DNA of 64,000 nt, taken from positions 80,760,798-80,824,797 of the forward strand of contig NC_059501.1 of NCBI RefSeq assembly GCF_914767665.1. The letters run 5' to 3'. The notes below the pieces were generated by a model. That model was not told the DNA's origin. It ran no database searches and saw only the letters and a list, made by a program, of their open reading frames with translations. The position numbers and the translations under genes are program-made. Positions 23,916 through 36,702 of this stretch are shown here, piece by piece (the stretch's first letter is position 1; each line of letters begins with the position of its first letter). Origin of the DNA: Harmonia axyridis (taxonomy: Eukaryota; Arthropoda; Insecta; Coleoptera; Coccinellidae).

Positions 23916-24072
23916 ACACGAGCGAGAATAGTTATTTATAATACAAGTGCAGAAGGCATTGATATTCTTCCACGAGTTCAAAATTCAAAAACGAGCCACG
24001 AAGTGGCGAGTTTTGGAATGAACGAGTGGTAGAATGAGCCTTCTGTACGAGTATTATACATTATTTTCTCTA
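23916..24072. repeat. Imperfect hairpin repeat (about 157 bp)
   Basis: GAGAATAGTTATTTATAATAC at the left pairs with GTATTATACATTATTTTCTC at the right. Inside, GCAGAAGGCA pairs with GCCTTCTGTA and CGAGCCACGAAGTGGCGAG forms the tip. The whole is one imperfect stem-loop, as in small foldback MITEs. No coding capacity. Confidence 0.65.
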
Positions 24073-25849
24073 ATTCATTGCATTTTCATTGAAATTAATG
24101 AAATATTTCCATAAATATATTTTAGTGATTTTTGCATTGAAAAATGTTGGTTGGCAGAACTGATTTCTTCAAGGCAAATTGATGAATTGACAGATAAAGC
24201 CGTGGCGGAAAGTTCGGAGTACCAACATAGAATAATAAAATATAACCATGAAAACTGTGCGTTTCTGATATATTCTCGCACGATTTTGTTCTACAAGATG
24301 TGGAAGAATGAACGGAATAACCACAGAATTAGAGAAAAGGACTTTCTCCTACAACTGCACAAATTTCAATAATTCAAGTAATGGACTTGATTAAAATCGA
24401 AATGGCCTTCGTTGACAGTATGTGCTAATTTATTGCGTTTCCATAGAAACGAATGATAAGCCCAATTTCATTGGTCTACTAAGCGAGGTGTGGGCAAAGT
24501 GCCGTGAGAAAAAATATTTCCCACAGTATGAGCAATACATAGTTTTGAAATTGAGTAAGCTATGAAAAATACGCTAATTATCATAGCAGTTGTAGGAAAA
24601 TTCATTTATGAAACTCTAAGAAAACGAAACTTCAAAGACAAAAACCTATTTCAAGTGAGCTGAGAAATTCGAAAACCTCATAAAATGAAACCAAAATAGA
24701 TGCAAATGCCCCTATATAATCTTCATGCGTAAGTCTAAATTATTTCAAGAAACCCTTGTGCCACCACTGGAGTAACAAAACACGACTACTTAAGGACAAC
24801 GTCTCTACAGGAAACGACCAAAACTTTGGAAAGCCCGTATTCTAAATCAATCTACCCGAAACTTTGCTACATAAAACATAACACAATATTATGATTTCAC
24901 ATTTGAATATTCCCAAGGAAAGATCATATGTAACTTAAAGTGGGGTTAAATGGGATGATAAACTTTGACAGCAAATGTAAATGTTTGACATCCTCCAATT
25001 CTTCATGGAAAAACACGCTCATTAATCTTATTTTCGGGGAAATTTCTATATCAATTAACTTTCGGGACAATGACGAACTGCAAAAACTTTCCAGAGCTGA
25101 CAGATTCCATTTTAATTTCTCCAATTACTAATTGCAATTTTTCAGCAGCTTAACGTCGAAATATAAGACGTTTTTTGTGTTGATGTTGACCATTTTTTAC
25201 GAATTAATATTTGAATTTCAAATGTATTGTTGTTTAAATCAGTTTTTTGATGACATTGCTGTCATAAACAGAATTCCCGATCGGAGCAAAAATATTTTTT
25301 CGTACAAGGTGTCTTTGATTACTTTTCACGTATGAGAAGGGAAAACTTCTTGAATTCTTGGAGCTGTAGTTCACATCCTTGATAGAATTTCACTGAAATT
25401 CTTTTCACCAGAAATGATATATCACATTTTTTATGTCGTTATATATTATCGTTGAAAAATAACAAAGTGACGACTCGTGGTGCTGTTGAGTTCGTGAATA
25501 TAAAATACGTGAAACCTTGAATTTTCAGAGGTGGCACGGATCATGAAATCAGAACGAAAATTCACTAATGAGCAAAATCGGATAGCATAGATTTCCGGAG
25601 TATATGGAAATAATCATTTACAGCTGATCATATCAAGCTCGATAAGAAATTTTATATTGGTTCTATCAGCTTAGCGGAATCATAGAAAATTCAAGCAGAA
25701 TATCGAAAGAAATTATTCAATATTTCCTTAACAACGTATCAAACTACGTTGAAATTCGGTTCTAATATTTTGAATATTCATTCAAAGGTTCATTCAAAAT
25801 TTCAGCAGGATATTATCACCAGAACCTGCCACCTTCAAGTGTACAAATA
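24073..25849. other. Unassigned non-coding DNA
   Basis: AT-rich. It holds an X-box-like site at 24437 with CCAAT and ATTGG next to it, described separately. Otherwise nothing is recognised. Confidence 0.5.
24437..24474. promoter_or_regulatory. X-box-like site with adjoining CCAAT boxes
   Basis: GTTTCCATAGAAAC at 24437-24450 fits the RFX-type X-box pattern. It is followed by CCAAT (24462) and ATTGG (24470). A similar arrangement occurs at 54.57-54.68 kb with related flanks, so it may be part of a repeat and not a working promoter. Motif match only. Confidence 0.25.
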
Positions 25850-26020
25850 TGCTTCCGCCATTTTGTAATAGATGGCTGTAGAGATAAGTGGTGTTTGAAC
25901 TAAAGAAATCGTAGATCTCATACAATAAGCTTAGGAATTCCTTAACATAACGATGGCGTTATGTTATTTCGATGGCGAAATATAAGTCGATTTGTGTCTG
26001 CATCATCATGTCAAATTTTC
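25850..26020 (+). mobile_element. mauritiana-type mariner, 5'-end relic
   Basis: ATGCTTCCGCCATTTTGTAA (25851) is the mauritiana terminus as seen at 6.5 kb and 48.8 kb. It is followed by the 5' untranslated wording AACATAACGATGGCGTTATG, AGTCGATTTGTGTCTGCATC and the position of the start codon near 26008. The coding region is absent. A short internal duplication (GATGGCG... twice) has appeared. Confidence 0.65.
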
Positions 26021-26044
26021 GTAAAATTTTTCATACCTAACACT

Positions 26045-26910
26045 TAGAGAATTGAAAAAAATTAAAAATCCCTTCATGGGATCATTGAACCATATTATTG
26101 ATTGATACGACTATGTAGATCACGAAAATGCTTGCAGTTTTTCGATTAGTACATTATTTCAGAAATTATAGGTAAAAATCTGGAATTTTCGAACAAAAAA
26201 TGAATGAATTTCCCGAAGCCGCAACTTCTCCTGATCGTGAGCTACGCCCAAAAAACCTCACTATGTTTTAGATCAGAACCATATGTTCAAAAAACGTTTT
26301 TATTTGAGGGGTCTGTGACGAATACTTTAGGAGATATAACGATTTTTGATATAAATTCAATTTTTTCTCTAATTTCGAGTTCGAATTTCTTCAAAACTGT
26401 GAGGGCTACGCAAAATCGGTGAGCGGTGCCAAAATTGACGAATCCTGATTAGCCGAATTTCGATTTCACCTGAAAAATTTTTTGTCGAAAAATTAGAAAC
26501 TAGAAAAGAATTAAAAGGTCCTTCATGGGACTATTGTAGCATTCAATTGATGCTTGCAGTTTGGCGATTAGTACATTAATTTAGAAATAAAAGGAAGAAA
26601 TTTGAAATTTTAGAACAGAAAATGGATGAATTTTCCGAGACTGCAACTTCTCCTGGACGTTAGCTGCGCCCATGAAACAGCACTATAATATAGATCAGAG
26701 CTAGTTGTTCAAAAAACGTATTTATTTTAGGGGTCTGTGACGAATACTTTAACGATTTTTGATGAAAATTAAATTTTTTCCCTAATTTCGAATTCGAATT
26801 TCTTCAAAACTGTAAGGTCTACGCAAAATCGGTGAGCGGTGCCAAATTTGACGATCCCTGATCAGGCGAATTTCGATCTCACCTGACAATTTTTTTGTCG
26901 AAAAATTTTC
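26045..26910 (+). repeat. Tandem duplication, two units of about 430 bp
   Basis: Unit one (about 26045-26488) and unit two (about 26489-26910) share many stretches in the same order: CCTTCATGGGA, TGCTTGCAGTTT, GCAACTTCTCCTG, GGGGTCTGTGACGAATACTT, AATTTCTTCAAAACTGT and CTACGCAAAATCGGTGAGCG. The units have diverged by substitutions and small indels, so the duplication is not recent. No coding capacity. Confidence 0.85.
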
Positions 26911-26937
26911 GCAAAAGTGACTTTTATACAATATACT

Positions 26938-27547
26938 ATATACAGGGTGTTTCCTAAACATGCGGCAAAAATTCAGGGGGTTGTTCCTTGGACTATTCTA
27001 AGAATATTTTGTCCTTTGATGATTTTTGAAAAATCTCTTTGTTTCGAAGATACAGGGCGAACAACATTTTTCATATTTTTAAAATTAATAATAGTTTAAA
27101 TAAAAATGCGTACCGCACTGTGTTTACTAAGTAGGTACAATTTATTTTTAAATTTGTTTAACAACATTCCAATTACTAAAAACGGCCAGTTTTTTGACTA
27201 AAAATTGCTAATACATCACAAAACGAATTCAAATGAAAACCGTGTTTAATCTGTATTCCTTTACCATCTGCACTTATCAATTTTTAGTCAAAAAACTGGC
27301 CGTTTTTAGTAATTGGAATGTTGGTAAACAAATTTAAAAATAAATTGTACCTACTTAGTAAACACAGTGCGGTACGCATTTTTATTTAAACTATTATTAA
27401 TTTTAAAAATATGAAAAATGTTGTTCGCCCTGTATCTTCGAAACAAAGAGGTTTTTCAAAAATCATTCAAGGACAAAACATGCTTAAAATAGTCCAAGGA
27501 ACAACCCCCTGAATTTTTGCCGCATGTTTAGGAAACACCCTGTATAT
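26938..27547. repeat. Near-perfect foldback element (270-bp arms)
   Basis: The left arm 26938-27207 and right arm 27278-27547 are almost exact reverse complements, separated by a 70-bp loop. The ends are TATATACAGGGTGTTTCC and its reverse. Inside is the dispersed motif TTTCGAAGATACAGGGCG. The ends are flanked by TA-rich sequence. The arms encode nothing recognisable. Their near-identity suggests either recent origin or continued gene conversion. Confidence 0.92.
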
Positions 27548-29664
27548 ACTATTCCTATATTTGAATTATTCCTATACTCTTCTTGGTATTCACAAATGAG
27601 CATCGATTCTGACAAAACAATTTAGCAATATCTAAATATTGTTGATGTGTGTTTCTATCTATCATTAATTGTCATAATCTAATAAACACAAAGGTCATAA
27701 TAAATGTCGAAAAATAATGCACAATACAATGTTGGGATCATTATCATTTCTATTGGAAAAGTGACGAGTATTAAAATGGTCTTCTGCTCGTATTGAACAT
27801 TATTTCCTCGATTCCGATAGAACTTAATTGAATCTGATAATTTCATCTCATTCATATTCGACAGTGATTTTTGCAATACTAACATAAAATTTTAAATATT
27901 CACCGCAGATTGAACAGGGAATAAACTGTGGTGACAATGTATGAAATAAAAATTTAACTAAAATCCCTTGAAGAATTTAATATTCTTCCATAGTTTAACG
28001 TGAAGAATTTATCGATTACACCACAAAAATCGAGAAAGTAATTTATGCCGAACCTATCATTAATCCGATCCTTCGCTCACTAATTGAAATTCTGTAGTGT
28101 AGATGGCTCCCAATTCAGCTCCTCAAGTCCTTAATAATGATTGATATCAATTATGACACAGACATGTAGCTCATTGGTGTTGATGAGTATCTAATCCTAT
28201 TTACAGGTTTGGTCATCTTTCTCTCTCTTGACCGATAATCAATAAAGCCAATACGGCAAGGAATACATAATTCGAATACTCGAAGGTCCGAGCCGAGATA
28301 AGTGTTGAAGAAGGCGACATATTTATTTATTGGTTGAGAAACTGGAAATGCCGTCACGTAGATTCTTCAGGAAATGAAAGCTATTGACCCCCACAAATTC
28401 TAGAGTGAATGCTCTGGGGGCATATCCACCATCTCTATTCCAAATTGAAGAGTTATTTTATTGTTTGTTCTATTATTATTTGCAGTATATAGATATTGAT
28501 AAAAACAATAATTTGAAGAAATTGGAGGATTTCATATAAAACAAACTTAATCGAATGACCGAACAGACTTGACCAGATCCTCTCTCATCAAAATCAAAAA
28601 ATGTGTGGTAAAAATTTTCTTGAAAATCCAAAAAAAAAACTTCAGTAGCCCCTCTGTCCATATGGAGAGTGCAATATTTGAAAACATGTGAAAAACATTG
28701 CAGAATTATAATTAGTACTCACCTGAAGAAATCATGGTATTACTAAAAACTCCTTGTGGACGTGAACTAAAAATAATTTCATTCATTTTTCTCTATTTTT
28801 TTTTTAATTTTTGAGATCTTTCTGTGAAAGTTACAAAGATGTTTTCAACCCTATGAAAGGAAAGATCGTACACTCAGAAATTTGAAATCACAAGATGTCC
28901 TCTAAAAATGATAATCGATAATCTTCTACAGAATAACTTATCCTTACAGAAATGTTTTATGTGGGCCACCCTGTATAAAGGGAGAAAATTGACTATGTTG
29001 AATCTGGAATTTCGATATAATGAAATTACAAGGTCTAGAATTGAATTGAAGCGACAAAAGTCGTAAAGTTCAAACTGAGTAAAGTGAAAGTAATAACGCT
29101 TTCTGTAATATCTTCTTGGTGAAATTATTCATGAGGAAATTGTCTGTAAGAATCTAAATAGAGATGAGGGCTCAGATGATAAAGTGTAATGACTCAACGC
29201 AAACTTTGTAATCTACGGAGTGAAGATCTTAACTTGAACTTGAAATAATTCGTAAGTAGTAAGTGCCCAAAGTAGTTAATCATATTAAATGTTAATACTT
29301 TGTAATTTTACATGGAATTTTTTGTTTTCTCACTTCTTGCGTCGAATTTATGTCGATATGAGACAGATGATGTTTCATTCGATAACTGAGAAATGCTTCT
29401 GAAATTTGAATTCTCAATAATAGATGAATAACATCAATTCTTCGGTGGAAATGGAAGAAATAAAATTTCTTGTGGATGCAAAATGGTGCATGCGTCGGTA
29501 TGTGCTCAGAATTAAGGTTAGGTAGAAATTTATTAATTGCATAAATAACTGAGTTTTTTTCATTGAAATCCTCATTGCACTTGGAAAATTGACGAAATGC
29601 AGTCATGAGAAAATATATTTCGTTTATTCATTTCAAGAGACATCCGAGTTGAAATTTTGCTTGT
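27548..29664. other. Unassigned non-coding DNA
   Basis: AT-rich. A short CCACCCTGTATAAAGGG motif at about 28968 resembles the end of the dispersed CAGGGTG repeats. No genes recognised. Confidence 0.5.
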
Positions 29665-30158
29665 ATATAGGGTATTTCCCAATTGAGGGTTAAAACGAAA
29701 AATGGAGATTTCCAGGATAATTTAAAGAAAAAGAGTCCTTGAAACATTGGTTTGCTAACGTTATCTCATCGAGATACAGGGTTTTAAAGTTTTTTTTCAT
29801 GTTTATTTTTTATCATAACATCTGCATTTCAGAGGGTATATAGGTGAAATTCAGCAAAGATATTCAAATTTTTCTACATCACGTGATATGACAATCTTGG
29901 TTGCAAATCTATAGGAACAGTTCGCATTTTTTTTCCAGAGATTTTTTTTTTTAGTAGTTTGAAAAAATTTAAGAAGGAACTTTGATGTTGTACTGAACTT
30001 TTTAGTTCCTCATTAAAAAAAAGATCACAAGAAACAGTAAGTACCTCAAAACCAAAGCGTTTGCGGACTCATATTTAAAGAACTTATTTTTCTCAAAATT
30101 TTCCAAGAAAGCTCTCGTTTCGCTTGAACCTCCAAATAACGAACAGCCTGTATATAAA
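29665..30158. repeat. Foldback repeat of the TTTTTGAGATACAGGGTG family
   Basis: The left end TATATAGGGTATTTCCC (29667) and right end, reversed, TATACAGGCTGTTCG (about 30152) head imperfect inverted arms. The left arm contains GTTTGCTAACGTTATCTCAT and GAGATACAGGG; the right arm holds the reverse of CGCAAACGCTTTGGTTTTGA. The middle of about 200 bp is unique. Confidence 0.55.
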
Positions 30159-30481
30159 ATAACAATTATTTCAAGCTGCGTGCCCAAATTCGTATGCGTT
30201 CTTCAGAGTCATAAAAAATTAGAGCAGAATATAGAAAATGAATGAAGTAAAGTCAGAAGTTTTCAAGAGTTTGTTCATTCATTCTCAAATTCCAACCTTG
30301 GAGACCACAAATATAACCATTTACAGGTCTCTCGATCCCAAAGGCATACTTGATACATGAATAAATGAGAGCCCAAAAACTTATGTCTTCAAGTAAGTGC
30401 TATCCCCATTTCTTTTATAACCGTACCCTATTTCTTAGGATATTAACGCCAAAATCGATAGAATCTTTCCCTTTTTACTCA

Positions 30482-31457
30482 CAAGGGCGTAGAAATGGCG
30501 GGTACTAGGGGTAATTAACCCCCTCCCCAAGATTCCCAAAATATGAAATTTCTGATTTCTCTCAAAGACGAAAAACGAAAATTTTTCCATAAAATGAACC
30601 AATACTCTATTTACGAGTACTTTTCTTTATATTTACAATTTAATGTAATATCTTTACAATTTATTTGTAAAGATATTACTTTTGAATTGACTATACAGGA
30701 TGTTGCTAAATTGAAGGTACAAACAAACATGTCAGATTCCTCGGATTTATTTAAAAAATAAAGTACTAGAACATGCTTCGGAAACGATTTGTTTTCGAGA
30801 TACAAATGTCAGAATTCAAGTTTTTTCTCATGGCATCTCATCTTCGCAAGATATTTAACTTAAATTTGGCATATATATTCTATTTCAAAGTTTTCATCAT
30901 GTTATTTGCTTATTCAGAATGCAAATCTACAGGGTGATTTTTTTTGGGGAGGATGCCCGTTTCTTTCCACCGGACCTTTTTTTTTGGTGTACCAATGGTA
31001 ATTTAGAAAAATGTGAAAATAATCTCTGATCCAATAGGTACTACACTTTATGGTTTCTTGTCGGTTCTTGTTGAATAATTCATCAGTATTTGTCAGAAAA
31101 TCTAATTATTATAAGGTCCAGTAAGCTGTGATGAATAAATAATTAATTATAAGTTTTGGTACTTATTTACCCAATCTATAGAGAAGATAAAGATTCGATG
31201 AACTGCATCTCAAAAACAAAGCATTTGCGGGCCCATATAAAGGACTTTTTATTCCTAAAATTATTCAAGGAATTTTTCATTTTTCTTCGTACCTCTAATA
31301 TAGGATCCGAATCAAAAAAATACTATTATTTTGAGTAATTTTCGCATCAAACTTCGCTATCATACCTTTCCATCTCATATTACAGATATAAGTGAACGTT
31401 GTCGTCAAAAACATTTTTTTCGATTACCCCCAAGAAAAAAAAAGATCTACGCCCTTG
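30482..31457. mobile_element. hAT-like MITE, 976 bp
   Basis: The ends are CAAGGGCGTAGA and its exact reverse TCTACGCCCTTG, and both are followed a few bases inward by GGGGTAAT in matching orientation. The flanks are TTTACTCA at the left and TTTCCTCA at the right: an 8-bp target duplication with one mismatch, as expected for hAT. The interior (about 30690-31310) is a foldback repeat of the TTTTTGAGATACAGGG family, so one element sits within another. No transposase. Confidence 0.7.
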
Positions 31458-32235
31458 TTTCCTCAAACCCTCCCTATACGATCTTTTCTCATTCAAAGTA
31501 TCGATAAAAAAAAATGAACCAAATTATCCGAACATAATACTCAACTTGCATGCCTCGAAGCAGAGAAGAAAACGAACTATATGAAGCAATAAACAAGGAT
31601 ACGCTAACTTTGTGAGGTGTACCATTTCAGTTTAATTGGGGCGTTCATATTCCAAAATCATGCCACTTCTGTTTCTGAGTGTAGGGGTGTGTTAAATTAG
31701 GACGCTGTGAATAAAATCCACAGAACGTAGTCTGACTTCGCAGCGGATCTGTGATCATTCATAGCTGATTCCTGCAGGCCAGAACTTTAACAGAGGGGTA
31801 AATTTGAAGTGAATGGTTTCAGCCTTCGTAGATGTTGTATAATAGTACCCAATTAGTATCACTGAAAACTGGGTCTAGTCTGTTTTGCTTCTTTCATTGC
31901 AGTATGTTATTGAATGCGTGTAACATACAACATACAAGCACTGATTGAATATGTATATGGTTGCAACTCTCTAAACAGTTTGTTTCTGAGAATTCCGTTG
32001 GTCTGAGGAGTATTCAGCAGTTTGATAGTAGTATCTGAGATGTTTACAGTATGTTCCACTATTGACTCGACGCTCTGTTACAGTTAAGCGCTAAAATTCG
32101 CGAAGTTTTTTTCTATCTAATGAATTTTCAGATAATATGGAATAAATGAAACCAGGTCTGTTGGAAGTTTCATATGCCTAAAACTCATAGTTTTTGTGTT
32201 ATTACGTTTTTATAAATTGAAGACGCTTCAAAAAA
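31458..32235. other. Unassigned non-coding DNA
   Basis: Moderately AT-rich with no recognisable coding or repeat structure. Confidence 0.5.
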
Positions 32236-32960
32236 TCCTAACTTCCTCTTCTAGTGGCAAAAGTTGACAGCTTCTGGTCCATTGCTTCCTTCAGACGGTC
32301 CAATTATTGACAGTTTAGTTCCGAGTTAACAGTTGTGCCGTTGGACAGCAGTTCATAGTAGATAACTCCCTGCCAATCTTACCAAACACACAGCAAAACC
32401 TTCCTGGACGTCAATCCTAGCTTGGCCACCGTTTCCGCCGGCTCACGACCGTTTTCGCTTGACGTTGTCGTAAGTTATCCACTTCAAACCGCTTCAAAAA
32501 TGGGTCGAATTTGTTGCGATTCAGTAGCGAGAGTATATGTAAATTCGATCCATGAGGTTTTTTTGAGTTAACTGCTGTGTTACCCATACATCGAGTTTTT
32601 TTTTTTGGGATCTGCCTTATGCAAATGGTTCCAAACAGTTTTTGTACCGTCTTTAGCTCTTGGGCAATCAAAACAGTGCTCACATGATCGGAATCGACAA
32701 TGTCCATGATTTTATCGATAATTGGCCTTCCAATGCGTTTTGCATCTTTGACATCGAAATTACAGGAACTGAATCGACGAAACTAAAATTACGCGTGGTT
32801 GATGGGTGTTACAGTATCAGGGCTATTACACTATTTACATTTTCAGCAGTCTGGTTTTGCATTTTCGCATCAATCAAAGAAAAACTGTGGAATATAGCGT
32901 ATTTTCTCTTTGCTACTGTTCATCTTCGATACTCGCTCAAACTAAACTGAGTCATCTAAT
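32236..32960 (-). pseudogene. cecropia-type mariner relic
   Basis: The minus strand shows, in order: DAKRIGRPIIDKIMDIVDSD (about 32757-32700), a helix-turn-helix remnant with LIAQELK, SLLNRNKFDPFLKRF (about 32520-32470), then after frame changes LTSRKVLLCVW followed by DWQGVIYYELLSNGTTVNSE (about 32420-32320) and LDRLKEAMDQK (about 32300-32270). This is the order in cecropia/Hsmar1-like mariners. The first catalytic block between LKRF and the LTSRKV part is rearranged, and the second and third Asp region is missing beyond about 32236. Confidence 0.75.
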
Positions 32961-34484
32961 CACAAAACCATCACGAAAGTTTCTGTAGTACGAAATCTCA
33001 TCTTTCTAACGGCATGTAGTAAAACCCGATCGGATTTATAGGACGCAAGAAACTAGAAAAAAAATACTTTTTTTTACTACACCTGATATGTAGGTTATGG
33101 TAGTTCATGAAGAACAAATTACGTTTCTTCGGCCACATTTCGTACACTGAAACACTATTTGAGATAAATACAGGAAAAATCATCAATTCGAATGAAAATA
33201 CAATGTCTGTAGATCAAACTTAATACAATATAAAAAAATTTCAACATCTCCTATTTCTTTCTTTCATTAGTGCAGGATTCAAAATGAAAATCTATTGGAA
33301 TTTTCACAGTTATATTTGCTTTTATGCGGAAGTGTGGTAAAATCCAATAACCAGAAAAAAACCATATATCTATCGCCCAAAGCTTTTTCCACAGGCAATG
33401 GTTTTAATTGAATAGATCTCAACAGAAAAATGGTATCAATCTTCGCAAAGGTCTAACTTTTCCACATTTCATTCGATTCGCTTCTATCTTTTCCTAGAAA
33501 AGCTCTGGAGAGTAAACGAAAAGCTTTATTGCAATACGATTTCTGGAATATAAACAACCCAAAATTAATTGTTTGATTCTTCGAACGAATCTGTTCTTAC
33601 ATTTGTATGTTTGCATTATGATTTCATTCAGGAAACTCAATTATGTAGATATTGACCAATTTCTGGTATCGGATGTTGAGTTAGATGAAATAATTATCCT
33701 GAGTTTGGTTTATTATTTTCAAAAATAAATCCCATGAATCGTTCGAGAAAAGAATTCAACTCATACAATTTTCGCAGTTTACGATTAGGAAATAAAACAG
33801 TTTTCGTCAATTGAAAGGGTAAAAAGTTCAGAAAATTATATCAACAAAAAATCGTATATACAAAATTCAACAAAACAAAATTATACTCTAATTAATGTAC
33901 CAGTTATCTCGGGGTCTCTGATTCGATTTTGGCTTAGTTTGATGACTTAAATCTATTGTGTTTGATCAACTTCAGAATCTCAATTCATCGGCATTCACTA
34001 TAAAATCCAGATTTTCCAGACCTAACCTAACATAACCTCCAATTAAAAACTTTATGACCATATAATTCGATATAAATTTTTGTGCGGCCATAAAATACAC
34101 CCTTAAACAGGCTCATATATCCTCGGGGCATGCTTTTTTTCTGCACTATAATGCTTTCCTTCCCGAAATAAAGTAATTTATGTCGTGAAAGCCGAATGTT
34201 TACTTTTTGTCCGGGCAATTTGCAGGTCGCCTCGCCTACATTGGGGAGTCGTATTTCTCGGGAACTTCACGTACATTTAACGGACGTTAACTCGATCGGC
34301 ATTCACAGGATGAGGAACTGTAATGAATATCGATCAAAAACCCACACAATGAGCTAAAAAACTATAAATACTTTGCGGAGAATGGGAGATTATATCTTTA
34401 TTGAAAAACAGTGAAGGCTCGTAACATTGGAAGCTGTCGATGCGATCCGAGAAGCTGATTGAATTGGTGCTTTCGGTACTGAAA
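32961..34484. other. Unassigned non-coding DNA
   Basis: AT-rich; nothing recognised. Confidence 0.5.
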
Positions 34485-34577
34485 TTTATAGGCATCAAAA
34501 TTTTTTATAGCCAGCAAAATTTTATAGGCAGCAAAATTTTTATAAGCAGCAAAATTTTATAGACAGCTAAATTTTTG
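34485..34577 (+). repeat. Minisatellite, about 20 bp unit, four to five copies
   Basis: Variants of ATAGGCAGCAAAATTTTTAT repeat head to tail with small length differences. Confidence 0.8.
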
Positions 34578-34639
34578 TTTCCGAGTCTCTGATTCCAAAA
34601 TTTTCACTTTCAGAAGGAATTTCAAACCATCCTGAACAA

Positions 34640-34775
34640 CTTTGGTTATATGTATGTTTACTTGTCTGTCAATCTGTCTGCCGGTTTGTATGTTCGCATA
34701 TCTTGACACAGCCTTAACATCTTCAATTCTGATCCGATTTTGATGAAACTTGGAAGGGGCACGCAGGTTAAGACA
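34640..34775 (+). repeat. Dispersed-repeat tail with TCTGTC runs
   Basis: Contains TTGTCTGTCAATCTGTCTG and then a CTGATCCGATTTTGATGAAA wording. That combination is common in insect dispersed repeats (LINE 3' regions or Helitron-like elements). The element type cannot be decided here. Confidence 0.35.
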
Positions 34776-36702
34776 TTGGATATTCCATTAGAAGTTGATC
34801 TTTTTTGATAATGCGGTGTGTCTTTCGCATGCGTGAATTAGAACTTCTTGGAGTGTAACAGTGTTTCCGGAATAACTTACTGTCGGTTGGTAATTTCTTA
34901 GAAGTCAAAGAATCATAGTGCCACAACCATTTAAAGAGATTTTTTTTACTTCTACCGAATATCCAATGAATTAGGATCCTGTTTTGAAGGTTGCAACATT
35001 GAAATCGATGCATAATTCATATGTTTAGGCTTCCTATAAAGTACTTATGTGTATTTAGTACCTTCATCTTAAACTACTTCGTAAATTTCTATCATCAGAA
35101 AGGATTGTGTCAATGCGCAGATCAGTTGTCCAAAATTCTGTCAACTTCTGTATCATATAACAGGATTCGTTAATTTTTTAACTAGATAGATTTGAGAAAA
35201 TTAATTGATTACGATCCTGCCGAAGACGCAAGAAGAATGAATACATACTGCAAAAGAACCAGGGATCAAATGCGAAACGATGACCTAAATATATAGAAAA
35301 CTCAAGAAAATACATCAAATTGAAGACAATCCGAATAAAGGACGCCCGAATAACCCAGCACAATAATGCAAACACAAAGTTTTATGCCCGAAACCTAAGA
35401 AGCAGCAGATTAGGTTAAGTGAGTATTCTCGCTCTTAAAATTTTATGTTCGAAAAAGATTCATTACATCATTAAAAAACTATATTCTGGTAAGGAAAAAA
35501 AAGTGTTTTCTTTGACCTCAGGAGTATTCGGTTGAAATTGATGAACAAGTCAAAGACTCACCCTGTATACTAAAGGGCAATGGGCATGAATGAACTAGTG
35601 CTCAATAACTCCTGACTTCATTCACCTGTTGAAATACAAACACAGAACATGCCGATAGATTTTCAATCTATTTCAAGTGCATGCTTCGAATTCAACGCAA
35701 AGAATCGACGAAAATCTGGATCTGGATACATTTCCTACTTCACCCCAGTTTTAAAACTATTATTTTTTTCTCATCCCCTGATAGACCATACAGTGATGGC
35801 ATCATTCTATGGCTTCACCCGACGAGTCGCCAATGTCTAGGCTGTTATGGAAATCCACCCACGTACCGAGTTGTTGCAGCTTTGACGAGCGTGCAAACAT
35901 GCGGACCGCAGGTGGTTTCTTGTTTATGCTTGTGCAGGATTTAACAGTGATAATATCCTTGATTATGCCTGCATTTGAAATCTGCAGGATAATATGGACA
36001 AACCCTCAATTACTAAGCTGTAAGAATACAACTACTGTATTCGGTATTTGGAGTTTTATGATTATTAAAAACTTTTGTTTATGGATATTGTAGTTGATGA
36101 TCACCTTTAGTCGTATGTCTGTCTCGGTGATAAAAATCCTTTCAGGTGTTACGTCTTTTATTTCTTATGTGATAGTTTTAGATGAAATGTGTTTTATGAT
36201 ATTAGAATTGGATAAATGGTTTCCTGAGGTAATTCAAAGAAAATTCAGTTATGTTTATGTTGCTTGCACCATGATAGAAATGAAAACAATACGATATTTC
36301 TCTACTATCGGTAAGAGTAGTGAAAATAATCTTGGAAACCTCATAAGTTGTCGTGAATTCGTTGGAGAAGAGTAGAAATAATAAACGTTGATGTTATTTT
36401 TAGTGGAGCATCGTTTTTGGTTTATTATTTACGATAATAAACCTTCGGTATCGTTGGAATAGGTCTTACTTTACTAAAATATCCAAAGTTCAGTATGCAT
36501 TTCATACAATTATTTACTATTTCATTTCACCAAATACCAAAGAAGAAAAGCATTGCAAATTTCAAACTATAGTTTATTATTTCCCCTTTCAACACAAAAT
36601 ATTTCGACTTATGATTAAAGAATATGAAAATATCAACAAACATATCATCCAGTGGCGGGATTCGTACCCGGAGTTGTATGTTTTGAATAAATTTGTTTTA
36701 TA
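34776..36702. other. Unassigned non-coding DNA
   Basis: 35790-35935 is GC-richer than its surroundings, with overlapping open frames on both strands but no recognisable domain or splice context. The remainder is AT-rich and featureless. Confidence 0.4.

Noticed and set aside
35649..36093. Three overlapping plus-strand frames with cysteine-rich stretches.
   Set aside because: Frames overlap one another, no conserved spacing of Cys and no domain match; only a GC-richer patch can be stated.
36655..36680. CGGGATTCGTACCCGG resembles a tRNA T-arm on the minus strand.
   Set aside because: No acceptor, D or anticodon arm can be fitted upstream, and the loop differs from TTCRANY. At most a scrap of a tRNA-derived SINE.
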